Source: an uncultured Clostridia bacterium (lineage in GTDB: Bacteria > Bacillota > Clostridia > RUG12999). From it: a DNA stretch of 64,000 nt. Shown here one piece after another: positions 35,703 through 44,894 of the stretch. The stretch spans positions 1-64,000 of the forward strand of contig CAKVOK010000008.1 of assembly GCA_934792465.1 (NCBI GenBank), read 5' to 3'. Each line of letters starts with the position of its first letter. Position 1 is the stretch's first letter. The position numbers and the translations under genes are program-made. Under the pieces are notes generated by a model. That model was not told the origin of the DNA and ran no database searches. It saw only the letters and a list, made by a program, of their open reading frames with translations.

Positions 35703-38216
35703 ATGTTAAAAAGGTTTATGGGAATCTGCCTTGCGGCGATAATGCTTGCCGCAACGGTATCAGCTGCCGAGGATACGGCAAGGGAAGAAGTGGCATACGG
35801 AAAACCGCAGTCGCTTGGTTATACCCTTACGGCGGCATATACAGAGCGTTCACTCACGACGCTTGAGGACGGGAAACCGATTACCTGTGTTTCCGCTTCG
35901 ACGACGGAGGGTGCAATTATAAATGTTGTAGACATTGACGATGAAAAATTATTGCGCACATTTAAAATGAAATTCAGCGGATATATGTATTTCGGAGCTG
36001 TAAACCACGAAACACATATTGTATATATGGGTATCGGAAACCACCTTGTGGAATACAATCCCGAAACGAAAAACGTTACAGACCTTGGTAGGGTTCCGAC
36101 AACAAATTCGGGAAATGTAAACTGGGCGGCAATTGATTATGAAACCGGCAATGTCTGGGGAGCAGCTTCCGTATACTCCGGTATATGGAAATTTGATGTT
36201 AAGACACGGCAGCTTTCTACATTTAAGACTATGGTAGATGGAGATACAAAGGGCATAGGCGGAATAGATATTTTAAACGGCTATCTGTATGTACGCGGAC
36301 AAAATTCCGACAGAAAAGAATGCCTTGCAAAAATAAACAAAGACAATGCGGACGACGTAACTTATTACGACCCGCCGTCATATCTCACGAACGTGACGAG
36401 TATAGGACAGATATACGCCGGCGGCAAATATATAATAGCACGAATTGATGCGGCGGAGGGAACGTGGAACTGCATTTTCAACACGGAAACGGAAAAATGG
36501 GAGGACACGAAGTTTCAGGCGCATACAACGAGCATGACGGATATTTATGACGGCAAATTCTATTATTTATATGACCGGTATATCCATTCGATTGATATGG
36601 AAACTCTCGAATTTGAGGAATTTCCGGATTTGAAATACGGCTCTCACCTGCGAGGAAACGGTATGTTTGTGGAATTAAGCGACCCGGAAATGCCCGGATA
36701 TTCGTTTATAACCGCCCAATACAGCGGCAATATATACGCACTTAACACCCAAAGCCAAAAGATGAAGAAAATTGATGTTGTACTCGTCGGCGGGCCGCTT
36801 ATTCACAGAATTTCAAGGCTCGGCAATGACGGCAGGATATATGTCGGCGCATTCAAAGGTTCTGTAGCTGCTGCCGTAAATCCGAATACCGGTGAAAAAG
36901 AATATTTTTCCGGAGAACAGCCGGAGGGTATGTTCCCGTGGAAAGATAAAATGTTTGTCGGAGCATATGCCGGCGGAGATATTTATATGTTAGATACAAC
37001 AAAACCGTACAGCCTCGGAGTACATGATATAAATTCGGGAATGAACCCCGTAAAGCTGTGTACAATCGGTGAGGAACAAAACAGACCTTTCGATATAGAC
37101 GTTGCGGAGGACAGAATCCTTGTTGCGGTATCGCAGCCGCACGCCGGAGAATACGGCGGCGCGCTTACTCTTATCGACCTCGAAACCTATGAAAAACACG
37201 TATTCAGAAACCTTGTCGAAAATCAAAGTCTGCTGACTGTATGCACGAAAGGAAATATCGCATATTTCGGTACAAGCATTACAAGCGGAGGAAATGCGAA
37301 GCCATTAGCAAACAATGCGCACGTTACGGCGTTCAATGTCGATACGCATGAGGTAGTTCGTGATGTGGAGCTTAAAATACCCGGCTGTGCGAAAGCAATT
37401 CCCTGGGTAAGAGGATTGGTTATCGGACCGGACGGCGATTTGTACGGATATACACCCGGCGGATATTTCGTAATGAATCCCGACACGCTCGAAATAAAAC
37501 GTTCCAATATGTTTGACGACAGTCAGATTATAACGGACAGAAGCGATACATTGCAGCTTTGGCATCAGACGCAGATGGAATTTGACAAACGCACGGGATA
37601 TTTGATAGTAAACGGTACGTTTGCAGACCCGGATACTCTCGAAAATGTATTAACACCTCCGGCAGAATTGAAAGACGCTATGTGGGCGGGAACAGACGAT
37701 AATAATATGGCATATTTCGTTGACACTTCGACAACGCTGTACAAAGTACCAATGATATACGGTGATGATAAATCATATCTGATAAGCGATATGACGTTCC
37801 TGCTCGGAAACAAGCTTTATTCGTCGGGAACAGCCTCTGATATTGCCGTATACAAAGAAAACGGCAGAACAATGGTGCCGGTAAGGCTGTTTGCGGCGGC
37901 TATGGGAGCAAGTGTGAATTATGATGCGGAAACAAGCACTGTCGAACTCACCAATGCCGACGGAAAAAGTCTTAAGTTTATTACAAATGACAACAAGACG
38001 GTAAACGGCAATGGCGAAGTAAAGAAAATAGGTGCTGTGCTTAAAGAGGAAAACGGTGTTTCGTATCTTCCTCTCCCATACTTTGCGGAGTTCTGCGGAA
38101 AAGAAACGGTAAACGGCGAATACGGAACGGTGTTCATTACGGATAAGGGCAAAAATATAAACGACAATCCGGCTGCGCTTGAATATATTTACAGCGAATT
38201 ATGCGGCGAAAAATAA
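35703..38216 (+). CDS. Secreted beta-propeller protein with copper amine oxidase N-terminal-like domain
   Basis: An 837-residue paralogue of the preceding protein. Signal peptide about 1-21; propeller about 28-690 with near-identical landmarks (GKPITCVS, YFGAVNHETHIVYMGIGNH, VPTTNSGNVNWAAIDYETG). Instead of the jelly-roll it ends (about 696-837) in a copper amine oxidase N-terminal-like stalk domain, with GRTMVPVRLFAAAMGASVNYD. Such stalk domains are common in Clostridia surface proteins and do not imply amine oxidase activity. AAAGGAAAG fits the ATG at 35703 better than the one at 35685. The gap to the previous gene is 24 bases, so both share a transcript. Confidence 0.78.
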   Translation: MLKRFMGICLAAIMLAATVSAAEDTAREEVAYGKPQSLGYTLTAAYTERSLTTLEDGKPITCVSASTTEGAIINVVDIDDEKLLRTFKMKFSGYMYFGAVNHETHIVYMGIGNHLVEYNPETKNVTDLGRVPTTNSGNVNWAAIDYETGNVWGAASVYSGIWKFDVKTRQLSTFKTMVDGDTKGIGGIDILNGYLYVRGQNSDRKECLAKINKDNADDVTYYDPPSYLTNVTSIGQIYAGGKYIIARIDAAEGTWNCIFNTETEKWEDTKFQAHTTSMTDIYDGKFYYLYDRYIHSIDMETLEFEEFPDLKYGSHLRGNGMFVELSDPEMPGYSFITAQYSGNIYALNTQSQKMKKIDVVLVGGPLIHRISRLGNDGRIYVGAFKGSVAAAVNPNTGEKEYFSGEQPEGMFPWKDKMFVGAYAGGDIYMLDTTKPYSLGVHDINSGMNPVKLCTIGEEQNRPFDIDVAEDRILVAVSQPHAGEYGGALTLIDLETYEKHVFRNLVENQSLLTVCTKGNIAYFGTSITSGGNAKPLANNAHVTAFNVDTHEVVRDVELKIPGCAKAIPWVRGLVIGPDGDLYGYTPGGYFVMNPDTLEIKRSNMFDDSQIITDRSDTLQLWHQTQMEFDKRTGYLIVNGTFADPDTLENVLTPPAELKDAMWAGTDDNNMAYFVDTSTTLYKVPMIYGDDKSYLISDMTFLLGNKLYSSGTASDIAVYKENGRTMVPVRLFAAAMGASVNYDAETSTVELTNADGKSLKFITNDNKTVNGNGEVKKIGAVLKEENGVSYLPLPYFAEFCGKETVNGEYGTVFITDKGKNINDNPAALEYIYSELCGEK

Positions 38217-38232
38217 AATAATTTCCGTTTGA

Positions 38233-38275
38233 CGGCTTATCTGCCCATGATAAGCCGCCGGGAGATTTTTTATAA
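38233..38275 (+). terminator. Hairpin with T-rich tail after the propeller pair
   Basis: A perfect 9-bp stem (38233-38241 with 38249-38257), loop TGCCCAT, then a spacer and ATTTTTTAT. The T-run starts about 9 bases after the stem, so termination may be partial. The loop is complementary to 38283-38288 just downstream. Confidence 0.5.
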
Positions 38276-38307
38276 ATACCTGTGGGCAGAAAGGCTATGG
38301 AATCATT

Positions 38308-40878
38308 GTGAAAATAAGAAATATTATACTCAGCTTTATTTTGGTTGTTTCATTTATAATACCGACGTTCGGCGTAACGGCATATGATGACGTTTCGGAC
38401 TACACGGAGGAAATAAACCTGCTTACCCGTATGGGATTTATGGACGGCGAAACAAGCGATTTGTTCTATCCGGACGATAAGATAGACAGAGCCGAAACCG
38501 TTAAAATACTTATGCGCCTGCGCAATCTCCCAAGCGGCGGCGACGGCGAACAGCGCTTTATTGATGTTAAAAAAGATTATTATGTATTTGATGAAATAGA
38601 TTCCGCCGTTGTAAACGGATATATCGGTGTGCCGGCAGACAGAAAATTCAATCCGGAAAGCCCGATTACGGCGGAGGACGCACTTTCGATACTTCTTCGG
38701 ATAATGAATTACGGAATATATCTCGATTCAACGGGAAAATCCGTTATAGCAACGGCTTCGGACGCAGGACTTCTTAAGGGCGTACGCCTTTCGGGAGGAT
38801 ATATCACAAAAGGTCAGCTGGCGGCAGTTATATACAATTCGTTTTCATGCGGAATGCCGGAAATATCTTCCGTTTCCTCGGATTCCACAAAGCTTGACAG
38901 CAGCGACAAGACCACGCTTTCGTATCATGATATGAAGCTGATAAAAGGCGTTGTAACATCGACCGATGTGTCCGGAATATATTACAGTGCAAAGCCGCTT
39001 GCAAAAGGCAAGATAATGATAGGCGATACCGAATATATCAGAACGTCCGAAGAACAAACGGAGTATCTCGGATATGCCGTGGACGCAATAATAACGGACG
39101 ATTCTGAAGAAACGACTCAAAAGCTTCTGTATTGTCTGCGCAGCGAAAACAACACGGAAGAAACCATAGATTTGGAAGATATAACGGACGTAAACGGCTA
39201 CAAAATATCTTACAGCACGAACGACAGAAAGAAAACTTTGAATCTGAAGGAAAGGGATTGTATAATATACAACGGCACGGCGGTTAAATACAGCCCGGAT
39301 TATATAAAAGATGCCAACGGCACAATAACTACACTCGAAAACGCTTTTGCGGAACGAATCGTATTTATAGATTCGTATGTGAGCTACGGTGTGGCTTCCG
39401 TAAACATAAACGAAAAGCAAATAAACCTTGCGAACGGAACATTTAATAACAAAACATATATAGACCTCGATAACGACGATTATAAGGCGATACGTATTTA
39501 TATGGACGGTGCGGAAATAAGTTTTTCCGATATTTTAATCGGCGACGTAATAAGCGTTATGGGGTCGGATAGATTTATAAAAATAATCAACTGCCGAAGC
39601 GCACGTGAAATATCCGTAAGCGGCATAACCGATGATGATAAAGTGATGGCGGACGGCAAGGAATACGAAATAGGCAAATATTGCACCGGCAAGGATATTT
39701 TAAATATCGGTACATCATTTTCGGTAACGCTTGATGTATACGGCAGAATTATGTCGTTTAAGAAAATATCCGAAACCGATGTCTACGGCTGCATACTCAA
39801 AACGAAGTATGAAGATGCGGAGGACAAAGGATATGTAAAGATTCTCGATGCGGATTCAAAGATAAATTCATACGAATTTACAGATAAGGTTAAATATACA
39901 AATGGTGATAAGATAAAAAGAATTTCCGCAAAAGAGGTTTGCGGCCTTATCGGAAATATTCAGGTAATCAAATATGTAAAAGACGGTTCGGGAAAGATAA
40001 AAGAGGTTAAACAGGCTGCGGACATAACGGACGACCTGCGTTATAACGAACAGATATTTACAAAATATCAGATAGCTTCCGCAAGGGCAAGCTATGTATC
40101 AATTGCCGGCGTCGGTTACGGAAATTGTAACGTATTTGTCGTACCGAATGCAGACGACAGCGGAAATGTGGACGAAAAAGGCTGCGGCGTGAAGCTCGGT
40201 TATTTCTCCGGCGGTTCAAACTACAACAGTATTACATTTTATGATGTGGGAACGGACGGTATGGCGAAAGCAGGTCTTGTGCGTGCAAATTCCGGTTCGA
40301 AAATAGACAACTATGCGGCAGGTCTTATACTCGTTGAAAAGACGGGCAAGGTACTCGGCAGCGACGAAACCGAGAAAACGGCTGTAATAGGTTACAGCGG
40401 CGGAAACCGCGTTACATATGCGGTAGCGGATAATTATTCCGGCGATTTTAATCCGGAGGATTTGAGTCTCGGCGACCTCATACTTATTGCAACCGATTCA
40501 AGGGGCGAAATAGGCAATATTCTTGTTTGCTACGATGACAGTGCAAACGTATGGGGAAACACAACGAATGCCGGTGCAGGTCAGTATTATACGGTTGAAT
40601 GCTCGGTATATCACGGAACAGTGCGTTATTTCGACGGCAATACGCTGACGCTGGAATTCGGCGGCACACTGGCACAGCACCCCTACGGAACGTTTTTCCC
40701 GCAGATGACAAACACGGTAAGTTCTGTTTATTATGTAAATAGGGAAACAAAAAAGATTTCTATGGGCGACATGAGCAAGATTGCGTCGAACAACTATTAC
40801 AACGGCGCTGTCGGCTCGGAAGTTGTAACACGTTCAAACAGAGGCGGAGTTCAGGAGGTTGTGGTATATGAGAACTAA
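38308..40878 (+). CDS. SLH-domain surface protein
   Basis: An 856-residue secreted protein. Signal peptide about 1-25. Residues about 26-180 are three S-layer-homology repeats, somewhat degenerate (FYPDDKIDRAETVKILMRL, FNPESPITAEDALSILLRIMN, YITKGQLAAVIYNSF), which anchor proteins to secondary wall polymers. The remaining 670 residues are beta-rich repeats such as INLANGTFNNKTYIDLD and DILIGDVISVMGSD that I cannot assign. The start is GTG at 38308 with a weak ribosome site. It overlaps the next SLH gene by 11 bases, so the two are coupled. Confidence 0.8.
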   Translation: MKIRNIILSFILVVSFIIPTFGVTAYDDVSDYTEEINLLTRMGFMDGETSDLFYPDDKIDRAETVKILMRLRNLPSGGDGEQRFIDVKKDYYVFDEIDSAVVNGYIGVPADRKFNPESPITAEDALSILLRIMNYGIYLDSTGKSVIATASDAGLLKGVRLSGGYITKGQLAAVIYNSFSCGMPEISSVSSDSTKLDSSDKTTLSYHDMKLIKGVVTSTDVSGIYYSAKPLAKGKIMIGDTEYIRTSEEQTEYLGYAVDAIITDDSEETTQKLLYCLRSENNTEETIDLEDITDVNGYKISYSTNDRKKTLNLKERDCIIYNGTAVKYSPDYIKDANGTITTLENAFAERIVFIDSYVSYGVASVNINEKQINLANGTFNNKTYIDLDNDDYKAIRIYMDGAEISFSDILIGDVISVMGSDRFIKIINCRSAREISVSGITDDDKVMADGKEYEIGKYCTGKDILNIGTSFSVTLDVYGRIMSFKKISETDVYGCILKTKYEDAEDKGYVKILDADSKINSYEFTDKVKYTNGDKIKRISAKEVCGLIGNIQVIKYVKDGSGKIKEVKQAADITDDLRYNEQIFTKYQIASARASYVSIAGVGYGNCNVFVVPNADDSGNVDEKGCGVKLGYFSGGSNYNSITFYDVGTDGMAKAGLVRANSGSKIDNYAAGLILVEKTGKVLGSDETEKTAVIGYSGGNRVTYAVADNYSGDFNPEDLSLGDLILIATDSRGEIGNILVCYDDSANVWGNTTNAGAGQYYTVECSVYHGTVRYFDGNTLTLEFGGTLAQHPYGTFFPQMTNTVSSVYYVNRETKKISMGDMSKIASNNYYNGAVGSEVVTRSNRGGVQEVVVYEN

Positions 40879-43800
40879 AATATTATCAATTTTGCTTGCG
40901 GCTGTGTTGATTTTCGGCGGCAACTGCATGGCACAGGATTTTGAATACAGCTGGAATTTCGACAGTGCGGATATTCCGGAATATTTTTCCGCAAATACAT
41001 CAAGAAAGCTTGAAGTAATAAACGATGCTCCGGGAACGGGTGCGGAAAGCGGAAACCATGCCTTTGCATGGGTTCGTTCCGGAAATACGAAAGGCAACGG
41101 AGTACTCGGAGCATCGACCGACGGATATAATATCGGAAAAGATGTTATGGGCTGTATAAACGATACAACGCTTGTATACAGCGTAAGCTTTAAATCCATG
41201 AACAAATCTATGCATTCGTATATTGCCGCACCGAGATTCGGCGAAAATGCGGAATTTATATTGCCTGTTAAAATTGAGGACGGCAGCCTTTATTTCGGCG
41301 ACACTCAAACAGGTGAAATAAAAACGGGCGAATGGACGACTGTCGGCGTGAAATATGAGCTTTCCTCAGAAAACGGCGTAACGGCTACGTTATATGCGGA
41401 CGGAGAAGAAAAAGCTTCGCAGACGGACGATTCGGACAGTGCCAAAGCCGGTATCGTATATTTTTCTCTGCTTGGCGTAGGCAAAACAACTACGGAAGAA
41501 TATCTTGCCGAGCAGACGGCAAAAGGACGAAATGAAATCGTATATTTTGATGATTTGTATATCGGAAACGATTTAAGCAAGCTTGCGGCAAACTTTTCGG
41601 TTGTGTCTGTAAAGCACACTATGAAAACGCCGGGCAATATTACGGTAAGCTTCAATAAGGAAATTGACGAATCCTCCTTTTCTTCTGATTTTATTACGGT
41701 TGAGGGGAGAGAGATAAGGTCGTATACATTCGGTGATGATAAAAAGACTGTTTTGCTTACGCTGAACAGCCCTCTTGAAATCGGCACGGAATACAGCATT
41801 ACATTCAGCACGGATATAAAGGATATATCCGGCAATGCGCTGCCGAAAGAAACAACCGTAAGTATCACTGCGGTAATAGACCCCGGCGTAAACAGAAGCT
41901 GGAATTTCGATAATTTAACCGATATGCCGGACGGCTTTAAATATAATAATAAATCAGTACCTCTCGTGCTTGCGGAAAGCGGCAGAAGCGGTGATGACAA
42001 ATGCTTCGGCTGGCTTGCCGGAATAGGTAACGGTGCCGGCAGCGGCAATGTTGACAAATATTCAAACGGTGTAGTGATTTTGCGTGACGAATATGACGGC
42101 GGCAAGATAAACAACGTTACGATTGCCGTGGATTATGATTTTAAATTTAAAATAGATTATATGTGCGCATGGATGCTTCAGCCGATATTTGCCGGCGGCG
42201 AATTTACACCGGTTTCTATGTCGGAAAACAATGTGTATTTCAACGGCGAGCTGTTGGGACATATTGAAAAAGATACATGGCACAACATAGGTGTGGTATA
42301 CAATCTTTCGTCAACGGACGGACTCAAAATGGATATATACCTTGATTCGGTGAAAAAAGTATCGGATTATACGGTTTCAAATTCTGTTACAAGGTCGGGA
42401 ATAAGCTGTTTCAGAATACTCCAACTTCCCAATACTCCGGCAGAGCTTGCGGCGCAATATCCGAGATTCGATACACGTAACGAGTATTATTTTATGGATA
42501 ATCTCTATATCGGAGAGGATACGGGAAAAGCATATCCGAATCAGTCGGTTGCATCCGCTTCTCCGGAAAACGGCAGCAAAGACGTTGATATTTCAAGCAA
42601 TATTACATTGAAATTTGCGGCAGACCTTGACGAAAGCACAATATCGGATATAACACTCAGTGATGAAAACGGAAATTCCGTTCCGGCAGAAAAAACACTT
42701 GCCGAATCCGATACGGTTGTTATTACGCCGAGCAGCAATCTTTTATACGGAACGAATTATAAATTAACTGTACCGAAAGAAGTGAAATCCACCGAGGGCA
42801 AAAGTATGGCGGAAGATGCGAAGATAAGCTTCAAGACCGCTACAAATTACGATTTTGAAATAGACGCCGTATCGCAAGACGGCGGTATAACGGTTGACGT
42901 ATCGAATAAATCGTATCTCAAAAATAATGTATATGCGGCTGCGATAACGAAAAAAGACGGAAATATCACGGGAATGCAGATTAAGAATGCCGAAATTCAG
43001 ACTACGGGGAAAATCGAATTTGATGCTGCTGGCGAGGGCGAAACGCCGAGCATAATTCTGTTTGACAATGAATTTAATATTATGTCCGCGCCATGGTATG
43101 AAAATGTTAAAACCTCGTGCATAGATTATTCAAAAACTTCACTGAATGCCGAAGCGGTAACGCAGGATAAGAAAATTACGATAAGCGGAACGGCAGAACC
43201 GAAAAACGGATTTGTAATATGCAAGGTTACCAAAAGCGGCAAAAACGTATCTTCCGAAAATGCGGACGATTATATATTAATTGATGTATGCACGCCGGAC
43301 GATAACGGAAATTATTCGTTTACAGCACCGGTGACGGAGCTGAACGGCGAATATGAATATGCCGTATCCGCATACGGTACGGAAGCAATCAAAGGAAAAA
43401 TCTCATATGCGCTTGCGACGGATAATAAGATAGAAAGCTTCAGCCTGAACGGAACTGCGTGTTCGATAAGCGGAACTGCGGCAAGCGTTTCGATAAACGG
43501 TGATTTGTCGGGTCTTATTGCCGAATTTAAGCTTTCGGATAAAGCGTATATCATGCTGAACGGCGAAAGACTGGAAAGCGGAAAATCAAGAATAGATTGC
43601 AGAAACAGCGTTGTGCTGACGGTATATTCCGAGGCCGGCGAAAGCAGAGAATACACTCTGCGGGTTTCCGGCGGCTCATCATCCGGTTCGGGCGGCTCCG
43701 GCAGTTCGTCAGGCGGCGGAAGTGTCAAGAAGCCGGTAACAGCTTCCGTAGATACCGGTATAATTAAAAAGCCGGAAATCGCAGACCCGATTGATTACGG

Positions 43801-44332
43801 CACATTTACAGATGTTAAAAAGAGTCACTGGGCATATGAAGCAATCGAAAGTCTTGCGGAAAAGAAAATCGCAAGCGGCGACGGCGCAGGAAATTTCAAT
43901 CCCGATGCAAACGTTAAACGTGAGGAATTTGCAAAGCTGATAGCGGCGGCTTTCGGATTTGAAAAGGCTTCGGAAAAAGTGAGCTTTGCAGATGCGCCGG
44001 AGGGAGCATGGTATAAGGAATATGTGGAAAATCTCGCTTCCAACGGTGTTATAAAAGGAATTGACGAAAACAATTTCGGTGCCGGAATCAACATAACAAG
44101 GCAGGATATGTCGGTTATAATACTGCGTGCGGCACAGGCAAAAGGAATTGATTTGACGCCTGTACGAGAATATGCCGGCTTTGACGATGAAGCGGATATT
44201 GCGGACTACGCAAAAGAAGCGGTAAAAACGCTTTATGAAGCAGGAATCATAAACGGCAGAGGAAATAGCTTTGAACCGAACGAAAATGCTTCGAGAGCGG
44301 AAAGTGTCTATATAATATTTAAATCAATATGA
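40868..44332 (+). CDS. Large SLH-anchored protein with jelly-roll and SbsA Ig-like modules
   Basis: An 1154-residue secreted protein. Order: signal peptide (about 1-22), jelly-roll module (25-235), SbsA-type Ig-like domain (240-335), second jelly-roll (341-550), second Ig-like domain (555-660), further beta modules (663-930), a Gly/Ser linker (about 936-955), and three C-terminal SLH repeats (976-1154; FTDVKKSHWAYEAIESLAEK and later FADAPEGAWYKEYVENLASN). The jelly-roll plus Ig pair is the same architecture as in the protein at 30570. It is probably the wall-anchored scaffold of the set. AGGAGG (40853-40858) fits the ATG at 40868. Confidence 0.82.
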   Translation: MRTKILSILLAAVLIFGGNCMAQDFEYSWNFDSADIPEYFSANTSRKLEVINDAPGTGAESGNHAFAWVRSGNTKGNGVLGASTDGYNIGKDVMGCINDTTLVYSVSFKSMNKSMHSYIAAPRFGENAEFILPVKIEDGSLYFGDTQTGEIKTGEWTTVGVKYELSSENGVTATLYADGEEKASQTDDSDSAKAGIVYFSLLGVGKTTTEEYLAEQTAKGRNEIVYFDDLYIGNDLSKLAANFSVVSVKHTMKTPGNITVSFNKEIDESSFSSDFITVEGREIRSYTFGDDKKTVLLTLNSPLEIGTEYSITFSTDIKDISGNALPKETTVSITAVIDPGVNRSWNFDNLTDMPDGFKYNNKSVPLVLAESGRSGDDKCFGWLAGIGNGAGSGNVDKYSNGVVILRDEYDGGKINNVTIAVDYDFKFKIDYMCAWMLQPIFAGGEFTPVSMSENNVYFNGELLGHIEKDTWHNIGVVYNLSSTDGLKMDIYLDSVKKVSDYTVSNSVTRSGISCFRILQLPNTPAELAAQYPRFDTRNEYYFMDNLYIGEDTGKAYPNQSVASASPENGSKDVDISSNITLKFAADLDESTISDITLSDENGNSVPAEKTLAESDTVVITPSSNLLYGTNYKLTVPKEVKSTEGKSMAEDAKISFKTATNYDFEIDAVSQDGGITVDVSNKSYLKNNVYAAAITKKDGNITGMQIKNAEIQTTGKIEFDAAGEGETPSIILFDNEFNIMSAPWYENVKTSCIDYSKTSLNAEAVTQDKKITISGTAEPKNGFVICKVTKSGKNVSSENADDYILIDVCTPDDNGNYSFTAPVTELNGEYEYAVSAYGTEAIKGKISYALATDNKIESFSLNGTACSISGTAASVSINGDLSGLIAEFKLSDKAYIMLNGERLESGKSRIDCRNSVVLTVYSEAGESREYTLRVSGGSSSGSGGSGSSSGGGSVKKPVTASVDTGIIKKPEIADPIDYGTFTDVKKSHWAYEAIESLAEKKIASGDGAGNFNPDANVKREEFAKLIAAAFGFEKASEKVSFADAPEGAWYKEYVENLASNGVIKGIDENNFGAGINITRQDMSVIILRAAQAKGIDLTPVREYAGFDDEADIADYAKEAVKTLYEAGIINGRGNSFEPNENASRAESVYIIFKSI

Positions 44333-44334
44333 CT

Positions 44335-44373
44335 AACAAACGGTCGGTGCATTCAAAGCGTTGACCGTTTGTT
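44335..44373 (+). terminator. Terminator after the large SLH gene
   Basis: A perfect 11-bp stem (44335-44345 with 44363-44373) with a 17-base loop, starting just after the stop codon; only short T tracts follow. Confidence 0.6.
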
Positions 44374-44401
44374 AAATTTATGTAACATCTTGACTTTTAT
44401 A

Positions 44402-44430
44402 TTGATTTTTAATGTAAAGTGTGATACAAT
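44402..44430 (+). promoter_or_regulatory. Promoter of the small stalk-domain gene
   Basis: TTGATT (44402-44407), 17 bases, TACAAT (44425-44430), then GGAGGG before the ATG at 44466. Confidence 0.65.
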
Positions 44431-44465
44431 ATGAATATAAATTTTAATTTTGGAGGGAAAATATC

Positions 44466-44882
44466 ATGAAAAAAATAATTGCATTTGTATTAACGGTATT
44501 TATGTTTATGGGAATGACGTGCTTTGCACAGGATATAAACGTTACAATATCGGGTAAAAAGCTTGATTTTGACGTTCAGCCCGTAATGGAAAGCGACCGT
44601 GTGCTTGTGCCTATGAGAGCAATATTTGAAAATCTCGGTGCAACCGTAAGCTGGGACAATGACACGTCAACGGCAATAGCGGTTAAAGGGGATAAGGTTA
44701 TAATAATACAGATTGATAATTCGAAAGCATTTATCAATACGGAAGTAAAAGAACTTGATGTTCCGGCAAGGCTTATTTCGGACAGAACACTTGTTCCGGT
44801 AAGATTTGTAAGCGAAGCACTCAATTGCAAAGTGGATTGGAATCAAGATGAACAGACAGTTGTAATAACTCCCGGACAGTAA
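44466..44882 (+). CDS. Small secreted copper amine oxidase N-terminal domain protein
   Basis: A 138-residue secreted protein. After a signal peptide (about 1-21) it is almost wholly one copper amine oxidase N-terminal-like (stalk) domain, with the paired motifs LVPMRAIFENLGATVSWD and LVPVRFVSEALNCKVDWNQ. No SLH or membrane anchor is present, so it may be released or bound by partners. It resembles the C-terminal domain of the propeller protein at 35703. The next gene follows after 12 bases with its own GGAGG. Confidence 0.85.
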   Translation: MKKIIAFVLTVFMFMGMTCFAQDINVTISGKKLDFDVQPVMESDRVLVPMRAIFENLGATVSWDNDTSTAIAVKGDKVIIIQIDNSKAFINTEVKELDVPARLISDRTLVPVRFVSEALNCKVDWNQDEQTVVITPGQ

Positions 44883-44894
44883 GGAGGAAAATCA

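Noticed and set aside
41305..42114. 269-codon minus-strand open frame
   Set aside because: Antisense to the large SLH gene; Ser/Pro-rich shadow translation.
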